Shown here: positions 8,025 through 15,484 of the stretch, piece by piece
Layout: every line of letters begins with the position of its first letter
Position numbering within the stretch: position 1 is the first letter of the stretch
Assembly: GCA_944384065.1 (NCBI GenBank)
Contig: CALWRY010000001.1
Location: 87,673-151,672 of the forward strand
Length of the DNA: 64,000 nt
Reading direction: 5' to 3'
Source: an uncultured Enterocloster sp.
GTDB taxonomy: Bacteria > Bacillota > Clostridia > Lachnospirales > Lachnospiraceae
Translations under genes and position numbers: made by a program
The notes under the pieces: generated by a model
Databases searched by the model: none
What the model was told of the DNA's origin: nothing
The model's input: the letters and a program-made list of their open reading frames with translations, nothing else

Positions 8025-8843
8025 TTAGGCGCTCTCCACACGCTTCTGCAGCTCCAGCAGATACCTCCTGCGGTATTTCAGCTCCGCATATTTCATAACT
8101 CTGCGATAATAGACAGGATTTCCCGCTCCGCCCAGTATTCCCACCACAGGCAGGCCCTGGATAAATTTCAGGACGACCATATCCGCGGCAAATGCCTCCG
8201 CAGTATGCGGGATCTGATCCTTCACCGCCTCCGCCGTGCCGTTCAAATCCTGCCCGGCTGCTGTCAGAAGATCAACCTCCCGGCTGCACTCCTCCCAGGC
8301 GTCCCCCTTCTGCATGGACCCCTCCATAAGCTTCAGTATAAAATAGCGCTCCCCGTCCGAGGTGTAGTCATACCCGTAGCGCAGAGCAATCTCGTAAATC
8401 CCCTTCAGCAGAATACCGACAAACAAGACAATATCCGGGAGGCCAATTCCCAGCGCCCCAAGGCCAATCCCCTCCAGGCTGGTGACCGCCATATTGCGGA
8501 GGTTTGAGGCACTGGCATCCTTTCGAATGCTTTTGAGGGATTTCCGGTCTCCCTTGATTTGGAAGGCAAATGCTCGAATCTCCTGGTCCTCCCGGATGGA
8601 TTCGCGGTCGTAGGTCCTCTCAATGACTCCCCCTCCCTTTTCAAAAACAATCTGAAACGCCTTGCAGAAGGCCTTTTTCAGATTGCCGTAAATTTTTTCC
8701 GGCACCTTTTCTTCAAGGGCCGTCCGCCAGCGGGGAACCTCCTGCTTCACTGCTGCCCGGCGCAGAGTATCCTCCTGCCGCTCTGCAAGCTTTAATTCCT
8801 TTTCTATGGAGGTTTTATAGCGGTTTTCCTGCTTTCTTCTCAT
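8025..8843 (-). CDS. EcsC family protein
   Basis: About 272 aa. A basic N-terminus is followed by the EcsC-family core: AVTSLEGIGLGALGIGLPD and IVLFVGILLKGIYEIALRYG (about 130-170), a hydrophobic hairpin likely to lie in or on the membrane, and a second one near LKFIQGLPVVGILGGAGNPV. The family is named after the third gene of the B. subtilis ecs locus; its biochemical role is unknown. I placed the start at 8843 (MRRKQENR) with GGGAGAACAAGAGC upstream; a 28-residue longer frame would overlap the LRR gene. It is the last gene of the HD / SEDS-like / LRR / EcsC unit. Confidence 0.75.
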   Translation of the reverse strand: MRRKQENRYKTSIEKELKLAERQEDTLRRAAVKQEVPRWRTALEEKVPEKIYGNLKKAFCKAFQIVFEKGGGVIERTYDRESIREDQEIRAFAFQIKGDRKSLKSIRKDASASNLRNMAVTSLEGIGLGALGIGLPDIVLFVGILLKGIYEIALRYGYDYTSDGERYFILKLMEGSMQKGDAWEECSREVDLLTAAGQDLNGTAEAVKDQIPHTAEAFAADMVVLKFIQGLPVVGILGGAGNPVYYRRVMKYAELKYRRRYLLELQKRVESA

Positions 8844-8887
8844 GCTCTTGTTCTCCCTTAGCAGACATCGGATAACGGAAAGCGATG

Positions 8888-10864
8888 CTATGTCCTGTCC
8901 CGGCATGTCACCCGCACCGGGCAGCATGCCAGCATATCATCATCCGCATCCACGTTTTTTTGCCACTGCTCTTCCGTTCCCTGATATTGAAGCAGGCGCA
9001 GGGAAGAGCATTCATGGAAGGCTGCTTCTTCAATATAGCGGATTGTCCCGGGAAGCATAAGCCGTTCCAGGCTGCAGCATCCGGAAAATGCAAAGGCTCC
9101 AATATACCGCAGGCCTTCGGAAAGCGTGATCTCCTGAAGCGAAGAGCAGCCTGCGAAGCCATGCCAGCTGATTTTCTTCAGGCTTCCCGGCAGCCCTGCC
9201 CTTATCAGTCCCCTGCATTCCAGAAATGCGCCCTCCTCCATTGTTTTTACCCCTTCCGGAAGCTCCAGCTCCCTCAGAGACAGACATTCCAGAAAAGCTC
9301 TCTCCCCAATTGTCTCAAGGCTTTTCGGAAAATAGATCCTCACAAGGCCCTTGCAGCCTGCAAACGCCTCTTTACCGATACATGTGACGCCCTCCGGAAT
9401 CTGATACACCTTCGCGTTTGATTTTGGCGGAAAGGCAATCAGCGTCTTTGCATCCCGGCTGAACAAAACGCCTCCGTCCTCCATAAAATATGGATTTTCC
9501 GGATCCACGGAAATTTCCTCCAGATTGACGCATCCTGCCAGATCATCCGCTCCCAAGGCGTAGACGCCGGCGGAAATATGAACGCGGCGCAATGTCCCGC
9601 AGTCCTCGAATACTTCTCCGCCCAGGCACAGCTGCTTTCCCCGCAGATCGACCTCCTCCAAATGAGTGCAGTCCCCAAATGCCCGTTTTCCAATCGCGCA
9701 AAGACCTTCCGGAAGTTCTGCCCGATGCAGGTATGCATTTTCAGAAAATGCCTCATTTTCTATGTACTCTACTCCCTCCGGAACCGTGTATACCTGCTCC
9801 TTTTTCCCCGCAGGATACTGCAGAAGTCTCTTTCCGTCCGCGCTGAACAGCACTCCAGCGTCCGTCCGAAATGCCGCACACCCCTCCGCCGTCTCAATGC
9901 GCTCCAGACTGGTACAGCCGGAAAATACCTCGCTGTATCTTCCAGAATTGGAAGTCCCCAGGCTTTTGGGCAGGCGGACCACCGTCAAACATCTGCAGCC
10001 TCTGAAAGCCCTGTAAGATATTTCTTCCAATCCTTCGGGCAGCGCGATTTGCTCCAGCCTTTCACAATTGTAAAATGCATCTCCTCCGATGGAGCGCAGC
10101 CCCTCCTCCAAAGCCACCTCCTGCAGGCTGCAGCAGCCGAAAAACGCCCTCTCTTTAATGCTTCTGACAGTTCCCGGAATTCTTACCCGCACAAGCTCCT
10201 TCTGATTCCAAAAAGCAGATGCCCCGATACAGGATACGGGAAATCCATCCACTGTCTCCGGAAGTGTCAGTTCGCCCTTTATCTCCCCGTCCGCCTGGTC
10301 CACTGACACAAACCCGCCGCTTTCATCCACCGTAAACCAGAGTCTTGCCTTCTGACCGGATACGGCAGCACAGAATTTTTCTCCTGGTCTGTGCCGGTGC
10401 TTTTGCTGGCCGCCGCTCGGGAGAACTCCATTTTCCCTCAGCAGCCTCCATATCCCCTCCGGCGCCTCCTTGAGCGTTGTGCAGTACACTGCGCAGGCCA
10501 GCCGATAACCTCCGGTACAGTATATTCCGTCCACGCATCCGCGTTTCTTACCCTGCATCAGATATAAAGTATGCCAGCTGTCGCTTTCCCGATCCCCGCT
10601 GTCAAATGTAGGGATATCCAAGGTGAGCCTCAGGGCCTTGCTCCCGTCCGCCCGCACATACTGGGCGGCATCCGCCCCAGCCCAGGCATCCGGATATTCC
10701 GCCTGCTTTGTCCCCAAAAAGGTATCTGGCTGGAAATTGCCATTTATTTTTCTATAATATGAAAAATGAATTCTCTCCCCGAAATCATTTTTCAGCCGCT
10801 GCTCCGCGCTCCCATCATCCGCAGGCTCAAGCAGCTTTCCTATCAGCCTCGTCAAATACCCCAC
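8888..10864 (-). CDS. Leucine-rich-repeat protein (BspA / LRR_5 type), no signal peptide
   Basis: 658 aa with about 15 repeats of the BspA type, with units such as IPGTVRSIKERAFFGCCSL and LPEGLEEISYRAFRGC. The repeats start near residue 190 and run almost to the end. Such proteins are usually exported adhesins, but this one has no signal peptide or anchor, so it is probably an intracellular interaction protein. The N-terminal ~190 residues are unrelated to the repeats and unrecognised. The start is GTG at 10864, supported by GGGGAGGCGCAAA; this makes it overlap the upstream SEDS-like gene by 38 bp, so the two are coupled. Confidence 0.82.
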   Translation of the reverse strand: MGYLTRLIGKLLEPADDGSAEQRLKNDFGERIHFSYYRKINGNFQPDTFLGTKQAEYPDAWAGADAAQYVRADGSKALRLTLDIPTFDSGDRESDSWHTLYLMQGKKRGCVDGIYCTGGYRLACAVYCTTLKEAPEGIWRLLRENGVLPSGGQQKHRHRPGEKFCAAVSGQKARLWFTVDESGGFVSVDQADGEIKGELTLPETVDGFPVSCIGASAFWNQKELVRVRIPGTVRSIKERAFFGCCSLQEVALEEGLRSIGGDAFYNCERLEQIALPEGLEEISYRAFRGCRCLTVVRLPKSLGTSNSGRYSEVFSGCTSLERIETAEGCAAFRTDAGVLFSADGKRLLQYPAGKKEQVYTVPEGVEYIENEAFSENAYLHRAELPEGLCAIGKRAFGDCTHLEEVDLRGKQLCLGGEVFEDCGTLRRVHISAGVYALGADDLAGCVNLEEISVDPENPYFMEDGGVLFSRDAKTLIAFPPKSNAKVYQIPEGVTCIGKEAFAGCKGLVRIYFPKSLETIGERAFLECLSLRELELPEGVKTMEEGAFLECRGLIRAGLPGSLKKISWHGFAGCSSLQEITLSEGLRYIGAFAFSGCCSLERLMLPGTIRYIEEAAFHECSSLRLLQYQGTEEQWQKNVDADDDMLACCPVRVTCRDRT

Positions 10865-12044
10865 TTTGCGCCTCCCCGCCTTTCATATCCAACAGTCCCC
10901 AAATAATGCCGCACATCCATCCTCCGTATCCCAGAAGCGGAACACTGTTTCCAAGTCCCACTCCGGTTCCTATCAAAAACACCTCCTGCCCTGCGGCAAA
11001 AACCGCACTCACAATTAATATCACGGATATGTACCAAACGCAGCTGCCCAGACAGGAATTTTCCCACTTGATGCGCAGAAGCGAATACAGCATAGCCGCA
11101 AGAAGCACGATAAGCAGGAACAGAACTATTTTCCCATACTCCGCATGTATGCAGGACAGCGGATACCGGCTCCAGGAAAACCATATCTCCTCATTCGCCT
11201 CCGAGCCGATCCGATTCCAGCCGCCGCTCTGAAGGGCGCCTGAGCAGTTCCTCTCCGCCGCTAGCAGCCGGTAAGAAAGCCAGCCCACATCTTCACGGCT
11301 TCCCGCCGCATCAAACAGATAAATGCCCAAACTGTAAAGGATCGCGCGCAGCCGAAGGCTTTTCCGTATCAGGATGGCCGCAGCCGCTCCATAAAGCAGA
11401 AGGGGCAGTCCGAAAGCAAAAAGCTTCCTCCCGCTCCCCTCCAGATGCCGGGCATATTCCCTGTAAAACACCACATAGGCCATGCCCGCCAGAATCAGCG
11501 TTTCAACCGCCCGCCACTCCGTATCCTCCCATTCCCAAAGAATGATGAAATCCTCCAGAAACCATATTCCGGCAAATACCAAAAGGAAATAGATTACCGT
11601 TACCCGGAACACGTCCCGGTTTGTCTTTTGCTTTTTATCAAATCCCAGCCTTTTTCCTGCGGCGAGCAGAAGAATCGGAAAGAAAAATGCCAGCTGCTCT
11701 TTGGCATACACAAGACTCTGGCGCAGAGCCGTCCAGGGATCGGTTCCGATCAAGCTCCAGCATCTTCCCGCCAGCAGCAGAAGAAAGGCTGCCCCGGCAT
11801 AAGGAAGCCAGAGCCTTGCCCTTTCGGGAAAGCCGCCCGTTTCCCCGCTCCCCCGCACGCCGGCCTGCCGGATGCCCTTCCGCCATACAGCGGCTACCAG
11901 CAGGCTCCCTGCTATCATAAGGAGATAGCAGGGTAGCTCCCGCTCGCCGTACCGTATATCATATCGCAGGAGACATGCCGCGTAAATGGCCGGTATGAGG
12001 GCGGCGCACAGACGGCAGACCTTGTATGAGCCTTCTGTTTTCAT
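10827..12044 (-). CDS. Polytopic membrane protein distantly like SEDS (FtsW/RodA/SpoVE)
   Basis: About 405 aa with about ten hydrophobic segments. The C-terminal third shows the layout of SEDS peptidoglycan polymerases: YGKIVLFLLIVLLAAMLYSL resembles the conserved G-x-x-x-LLLL helix, and VGLGNSVPLLGYGGWMCG resembles the TG(I/V)xLPFxSYGG motif. The Trp-rich, truncated middle lacks an obvious catalytic Asp loop, so activity is uncertain and a divergent or regulatory member is possible. ATG at 12044 has AAGGAGG at good distance and overlaps the HD-gene stop as ATGA, showing tight coupling. It is the second gene of the HD / SEDS-like / LRR / EcsC unit. Confidence 0.6.
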   Translation of the reverse strand: MKTEGSYKVCRLCAALIPAIYAACLLRYDIRYGERELPCYLLMIAGSLLVAAVWRKGIRQAGVRGSGETGGFPERARLWLPYAGAAFLLLLAGRCWSLIGTDPWTALRQSLVYAKEQLAFFFPILLLAAGKRLGFDKKQKTNRDVFRVTVIYFLLVFAGIWFLEDFIILWEWEDTEWRAVETLILAGMAYVVFYREYARHLEGSGRKLFAFGLPLLLYGAAAAILIRKSLRLRAILYSLGIYLFDAAGSREDVGWLSYRLLAAERNCSGALQSGGWNRIGSEANEEIWFSWSRYPLSCIHAEYGKIVLFLLIVLLAAMLYSLLRIKWENSCLGSCVWYISVILIVSAVFAAGQEVFLIGTGVGLGNSVPLLGYGGWMCGIIWGLLDMKGGEAQSGVFDEADRKAA

Positions 12045-12742
12045 TGCACGCATTCCTCCTTGTCTGCCAGCATCTCCTCAAAGCGCTCCATCATGATCGT
12101 CATGCTGTGATTGAGCGAATAGATGTTGCTCTTTAGAATATTAAAGGCATTCGTATATTCTGGATAATACCGCTTGCAGTACGACGCCATGGGAATCAAG
12201 AACATATCCGTCTCCCGCAGATACTTTTTCAGCTTCTCATAGGACAGATTGTACAGAGTGCTGCTGTTGTGGAGCCTGTCGCTCAGCTTGATCAGCGCAG
12301 CCTTGGGATTTTCCGCAATTCTTTTAAAATAAACGGAAAGCTCATGGTCATCCAGACCGGATTCCTTTGTCAGTACGCGGATAATGTCCACAACCTCGCT
12401 GGAGATCCGGTACTTTACCTCCAGCTCCGCGCCCTCCAGGGGGAGCTTGTCTCCGCAATCCTCCAGCACATCGTGCAGAAGAGAAGCCGCCAGCGTCACA
12501 TCGTCATCAATTCCATAGTTGATCAATGTGCTGCAGACCTTCAATGGATGGCTGATATAAGGGGCGCCATCCTTCCGGTGCTGCCCCTCGTGCAGCCTCC
12601 TGGCAAGAGACAGCGCGACAAGCGTCTGCGGAAGGTTTTTCGCGACCGCATAGCCCTTGATAAACATGTAGGATTTGATGTACTTCTCCGTGTCGTTTTT
12701 ATCAAACTCTTCTTTGAATGGGATGCTCATGTCTTTTTCCAT
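12041..12742 (-). CDS. HD-domain (p)ppGpp-hydrolase-like protein (small alarmone hydrolase type)
   Basis: 233 aa covering only the HD hydrolase half of RelA/SpoT. Motifs are RLHEGQHRKDGAPYISHPL (about 50-68), the metal-binding HD in AASLLHDVLEDC (about 87-98), and the third/fourth ligands in LIKLSDRLHNSSTLYN. No synthetase, TGS or ACT domain is present, so the likely reaction is hydrolysis of (p)ppGpp or a related nucleotide. The start has AGGAGGGAAGAG upstream. An extended -10 promoter lies about 40 bp before it. It is the first gene of a four-gene unit that ends with EcsC. The window also encodes a full RelA/SpoT at 28-30 kb, so this is an additional enzyme. Confidence 0.82.
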   Translation of the reverse strand: MEKDMSIPFKEEFDKNDTEKYIKSYMFIKGYAVAKNLPQTLVALSLARRLHEGQHRKDGAPYISHPLKVCSTLINYGIDDDVTLAASLLHDVLEDCGDKLPLEGAELEVKYRISSEVVDIIRVLTKESGLDDHELSVYFKRIAENPKAALIKLSDRLHNSSTLYNLSYEKLKKYLRETDMFLIPMASYCKRYYPEYTNAFNILKSNIYSLNHSMTIMMERFEEMLADKEECVQ

Positions 12743-12781
12743 ACACTCTTCCCTCCTGCCTTTCCTATTTTTAATGCCTTC

Positions 12782-12790
12782 ATTATAACA
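12782..12790 (-). promoter_or_regulatory. Extended -10 promoter of the HD-gene unit
   Basis: On the minus strand TGTTATAAT is an extended -10 element (TGnTATAAT; the -10 hexamer is 12782-12787). The -35 region is poor. It separates the HD/SEDS/LRR/EcsC unit from the genes upstream. Confidence 0.5.
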
Positions 12791-12831
12791 GCTGCCCTCC
12801 GCGAATCATGCAATCTGTTTCCGTTCCGTAT

Positions 12832-13608
12832 TCAGCTCTCTTTTCGGGACAGATCCTTTAAAAGCTCTGCCGCCGCATTCAGCAGCAGCTCCTCCATTTC
12901 TTCCGATAAAATAGAGCTTTGCTCCTCCGGATCATCCGCAGCTTCTTCGCTGCAGGCATCCGCCTTATACACCTCAATCTCGGCGATGTCCATCATGAGC
13001 CCCTGCTTTTTCAGACTATTTTCCAGCAGACCTGAAAGTTTTTCTTTGTTGTCCGAAGTATTTACCAGCTCGAGGGCCTTTTTCTCTATCATTTCAGGCG
13101 CCAGATGGACAGCCGCCCTTGCCGCTGCATCCGCTTTTTCTTTCAAAAAGCCGGCCAGACCGGGAATCCGCCCCAGGCTGCTCTGGTTTACATACTGCTC
13201 CACCGTATCTCCCATCTTTTTCTGCACAGCTTCATTGCCTAAGAGAGCCTGGTAATCCAGCCGGACATTTTGCAGACAGATCGTCAGCCCTTCCTCTGAC
13301 TCCTGAAAAAGTATTTTCTCAATCGCAGTATCCTGTCCTAAATCGCGGGAAGCAAGTCCTTCGTTCAGCTTGGAGCATATCTTTTCCTCATAATGGTTTG
13401 CCAGCTCGCAAATCAGCCTCCCTTTTTTTGCATCCGGTATGTAATTCAGAAGGGCACGGAGCACATTTTCCGTATCATCGCCCAATTTTTGAAGCAGGCG
13501 GACCGGCAGGCTGTCTCCCTTGTCCGATTTTTCCGAAATGCGTGACAGCAGACTTGCGATGGCTGCCTCATAATTAATATTTGTTATTTTTACGGTTCCG
13601 TTCAGCAT
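12832..13608 (-). CDS. Unknown helical 258-aa protein
   Basis: No family recognised. It is a soluble, mostly helical acidic protein with a glutamate-rich C-terminus (DDPEEQSSILSEEMEELL). It has no signal peptide, no membrane segment and no clear enzyme motif. AAGGAGGATG precedes the start and is embedded in the stop region of the upstream 44-aa gene, so the two are coupled. It is the last gene of a four-gene unit (DUF697-like, 129-aa, 44-aa, 258-aa) that lies directly after the dynamin cassette. That context suggests an accessory or structural role in the same process, but this is guesswork. Confidence 0.65.
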   Translation of the reverse strand: MLNGTVKITNINYEAAIASLLSRISEKSDKGDSLPVRLLQKLGDDTENVLRALLNYIPDAKKGRLICELANHYEEKICSKLNEGLASRDLGQDTAIEKILFQESEEGLTICLQNVRLDYQALLGNEAVQKKMGDTVEQYVNQSSLGRIPGLAGFLKEKADAAARAAVHLAPEMIEKKALELVNTSDNKEKLSGLLENSLKKQGLMMDIAEIEVYKADACSEEAADDPEEQSSILSEEMEELLLNAAAELLKDLSRKES

Positions 13609-13625
13609 AGTTCATTCATCCTCCT

Positions 13626-13760
13626 TCAATACTCCGCTTTCTTTGCATCCTTGTTGTCCACCGCCCAGTCGAACCAGTAGAGGACTGCCAGGTCCGTGAG
13701 ATTTTTATTGGCAATCCCCCTGCCATTCTCCCTCGGATAGAGATGTGAGACAAGTCCCAT
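13626..13760 (-). CDS. Small 44-aa protein of unknown function
   Basis: A short frame between two longer genes on the same strand, missed by length cut-offs. It encodes MGLVSHLYPRENGRG and ends WAVDNKDAKKAEY; the middle has an aromatic patch (LYWFDW). GGAGAGTGGAG lies 4-5 bp before the ATG, and the stop codon abuts the ribosome binding site of the 258-aa gene. It fills a 150-bp gap exactly, with stop-to-start spacing as in the rest of the unit. This packing is the main evidence that it is translated. There is no membrane segment. Function unknown. Confidence 0.6.
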   Translation of the reverse strand: MGLVSHLYPRENGRGIANKNLTDLAVLYWFDWAVDNKDAKKAEY

Positions 13761-13780
13761 TTTACTCCACTCTCCCCTAT

Positions 13781-14170
13781 CTATAGCACCATATGTTCCC
13801 CCGCACCGCTCAAGATTCCATACTTCTTAAAGGCGGATGGTGTTTTGCTTTCAATCTGATCTAAAAGCTGGATATTTCCATTCATAATTTCTTGAAAGGC
13901 ATTTTCATCTGCTACAATCGGCTTGCCAATAGAAATCTTGCCGTTATATGAAAATGCAGGGTTCAGGTATTCCAGCAGAGCAATCAGATACCGCAGAGCT
14001 GTGGAGCTCCATGTTTTTGTATAGAATCCAAGCTTTGTGTAATACGTACCTAAAAACTGCTCCTTTCCCAGCTCCTTGAGGTCTTTCGCCAAGACCTTCT
14101 TTGTCAAATTCAGCGTTGTATAGTCGATGTATGTTTTATTGGTTTCAATTTGTTCGATTCTCATAGCCAT
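13781..14170 (-). CDS. Unknown 129-aa protein
   Basis: Soluble alpha/beta protein with no motif I can name. The middle holds FLGTYYTKLGFYTKTWSSTA followed by a short hydrophobic helix (LRYLIALLEYLN). GAGGGGAAG lies directly before the ATG at 14170; an in-frame ATG two codons later has better spacing and may be the real start. It sits 12 bp after the DUF697-like gene and 20 bp before the 44-aa gene, so it is almost certainly co-transcribed with them. Confidence 0.6.
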   Translation of the reverse strand: MAMRIEQIETNKTYIDYTTLNLTKKVLAKDLKELGKEQFLGTYYTKLGFYTKTWSSTALRYLIALLEYLNPAFSYNGKISIGKPIVADENAFQEIMNGNIQLLDQIESKTPSAFKKYGILSGAGEHMVL

Positions 14171-14182
14171 CTTCCCCTCTCG

Positions 14183-14755
14183 TCAGTATTCAAACGCCTT
14201 TAATGCTTTCTGCACCCTGTCTTTAAATAATTCTTCTGAGTTCTCATGCACTGAATTCATAACCTTTTCATAGACCGCATATCCTGGTTTTGTAAATTGA
14301 AAAATGTCCTTCTGCGGCGACAGGAAGCGGATCAGAACCATAATATTTTTTACCTCATCCGTATTAATTGATTCCCCTCTGCTTGACAAAATCGCAAACA
14401 ACATTCCCAGCCTCCAGGTCATGGCCTTCGCGCAAATTATGTTAAAATAAACCCCCGCCAAAGGAATCTGCCCCAGTACCTTGTCCACCATAATATCAAA
14501 TAAAATTTCATTTGAAATATTCTTTACAATCAGCATCAAAGCATCTTTTTCGATAGGCTTTCGTCCATATAATTCTCGAATTTTATCGATCATCGGTGCA
14601 TAGTGTGTGAAAATAACTGCACCATCTGCCATCAGTGTTGTGGGGAAGCCAAATACACCGCTAAGCCCCTGAAGTACAATGTTGCTGTTGGCGTAGTCGT
14701 TGATAAGACGGTATGATTTTGCTGTGCTTTTGGTATTATCTGTTTCTTCCTTCAT
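14183..14755 (-). CDS. DUF697-like membrane-associated protein
   Basis: 190 aa. The pattern ADGAVIFTHYAPMIDKIREL, then EKDALMLIVKNIS, then the hydrophobic LGQIPLAGVYFNIICAKAMTWRLGMLF matches DUF697, a domain often fused to or encoded beside membrane GTPases (YcjF/YcjX type). The hydrophobic hairpin (about 95-130) probably dips into the membrane. The start at 14755 is chosen because GGGAGGGATCAAT precedes it. It lies just beyond the terminator of the dynamin cassette with its own -10 element, and its family link to GTPases supports a functional tie to that cassette. The link is inference. Confidence 0.62.
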   Translation of the reverse strand: MKEETDNTKSTAKSYRLINDYANSNIVLQGLSGVFGFPTTLMADGAVIFTHYAPMIDKIRELYGRKPIEKDALMLIVKNISNEILFDIMVDKVLGQIPLAGVYFNIICAKAMTWRLGMLFAILSSRGESINTDEVKNIMVLIRFLSPQKDIFQFTKPGYAVYEKVMNSVHENSEELFKDRVQKALKAFEY

Positions 14756-14795
14756 ATTGATCCCTCCCATTCACTCTTTTTATCATCACAATTTT

Positions 14796-14801
14796 ATTAT
14801 A
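14796..14801 (-). promoter_or_regulatory. Putative -10 element of the DUF697-like unit
   Basis: TATAAT on the minus strand, 41 bp before the start codon, within a very AT-rich stretch. No convincing -35 at 16-18 bp. Confidence 0.4.
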
Positions 14802-14912
14802 ATCTCCGTTCAAATAAAAATAGTCATTTTAAGAGAGACATTTAACTACAGACTATATTGGCGCTGCAAAACTCCGATTGTTTTCACACACTTTCAACTA
14901 TTACGCAAAATA

Positions 14913-14955
14913 GGAAAAAGACTGCCGCAATAGATTCCTATTCTGCAACAGTCTT
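14913..14955 (-). terminator. Rho-independent terminator of the dynamin cassette
   Basis: On the minus strand AAGACTGTTGCAGAATAG pairs with CTATTGCGGCAGTCTT across a 4-nt loop and is followed by TTTCC. It lies 30 bp after the YbjN-like stop codon. Confidence 0.75.
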
Positions 14956-14984
14956 GTTACGATAATATTTATTGATAATTGCCG

Positions 14985-15452
14985 CTATTTTTCCCCCTCT
15001 GCAATTCGAACTGCCTCCTCTGCGGATGCCATACCAAACATCACCTTCAGCAATTCATTTCCGTACCTCTCATACATAGCAATTGGAATATTCAGGCTGG
15101 TTTCTATCATTTGACTGCTCAATGTACAATGATCACAATCAACGGCATGTTTATATCGAATTTCTCCATCTCTCATGTCCAGCTCAAAATTGCCAAAGTT
15201 TAATCCAAAATTGGCACGCGTTATAAATTCTGCAACTTCTTTCCTTTGTTCCTCATCAGCCGCCATATCAATACAGCCATATGAAACATAAAAGCAATCT
15301 TCGATTTTAATCACAAACCGAATATGGTCTAATTTACTCTTAAGTTTAAACCGCATACGGATAATCCCTTTCTCCTGATCAAACTCATAGTGGTATTCCT
15401 GCTCCTCCATATGAGAAATTAACGTATTTGCAATCTGTTTTGAATATCCCAT
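14985..15452 (-). CDS. YbjN-domain protein
   Basis: 155 aa. The segment FGLNFGNFELDMRDGEIRYKH is the core signature of YbjN-like proteins, which share the type III secretion-chaperone fold; EEQRKEVAEFITRAN before it is also typical. The family is thought to act as a chaperone or adaptor, with no enzyme activity known. AGGAGGATGTT supports the start. It is the last gene of the cassette: it starts 32 bp after the second dynamin-like GTPase and is followed by a terminator. A partner-binding role for the GTPases is a reasonable guess. Confidence 0.72.
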   Translation of the reverse strand: MGYSKQIANTLISHMEEQEYHYEFDQEKGIIRMRFKLKSKLDHIRFVIKIEDCFYVSYGCIDMAADEEQRKEVAEFITRANFGLNFGNFELDMRDGEIRYKHAVDCDHCTLSSQMIETSLNIPIAMYERYGNELLKVMFGMASAEEAVRIAEGEK

Positions 15453-15484
15453 AACATCCTCCTATAAAAATTTATTTTTACTGA

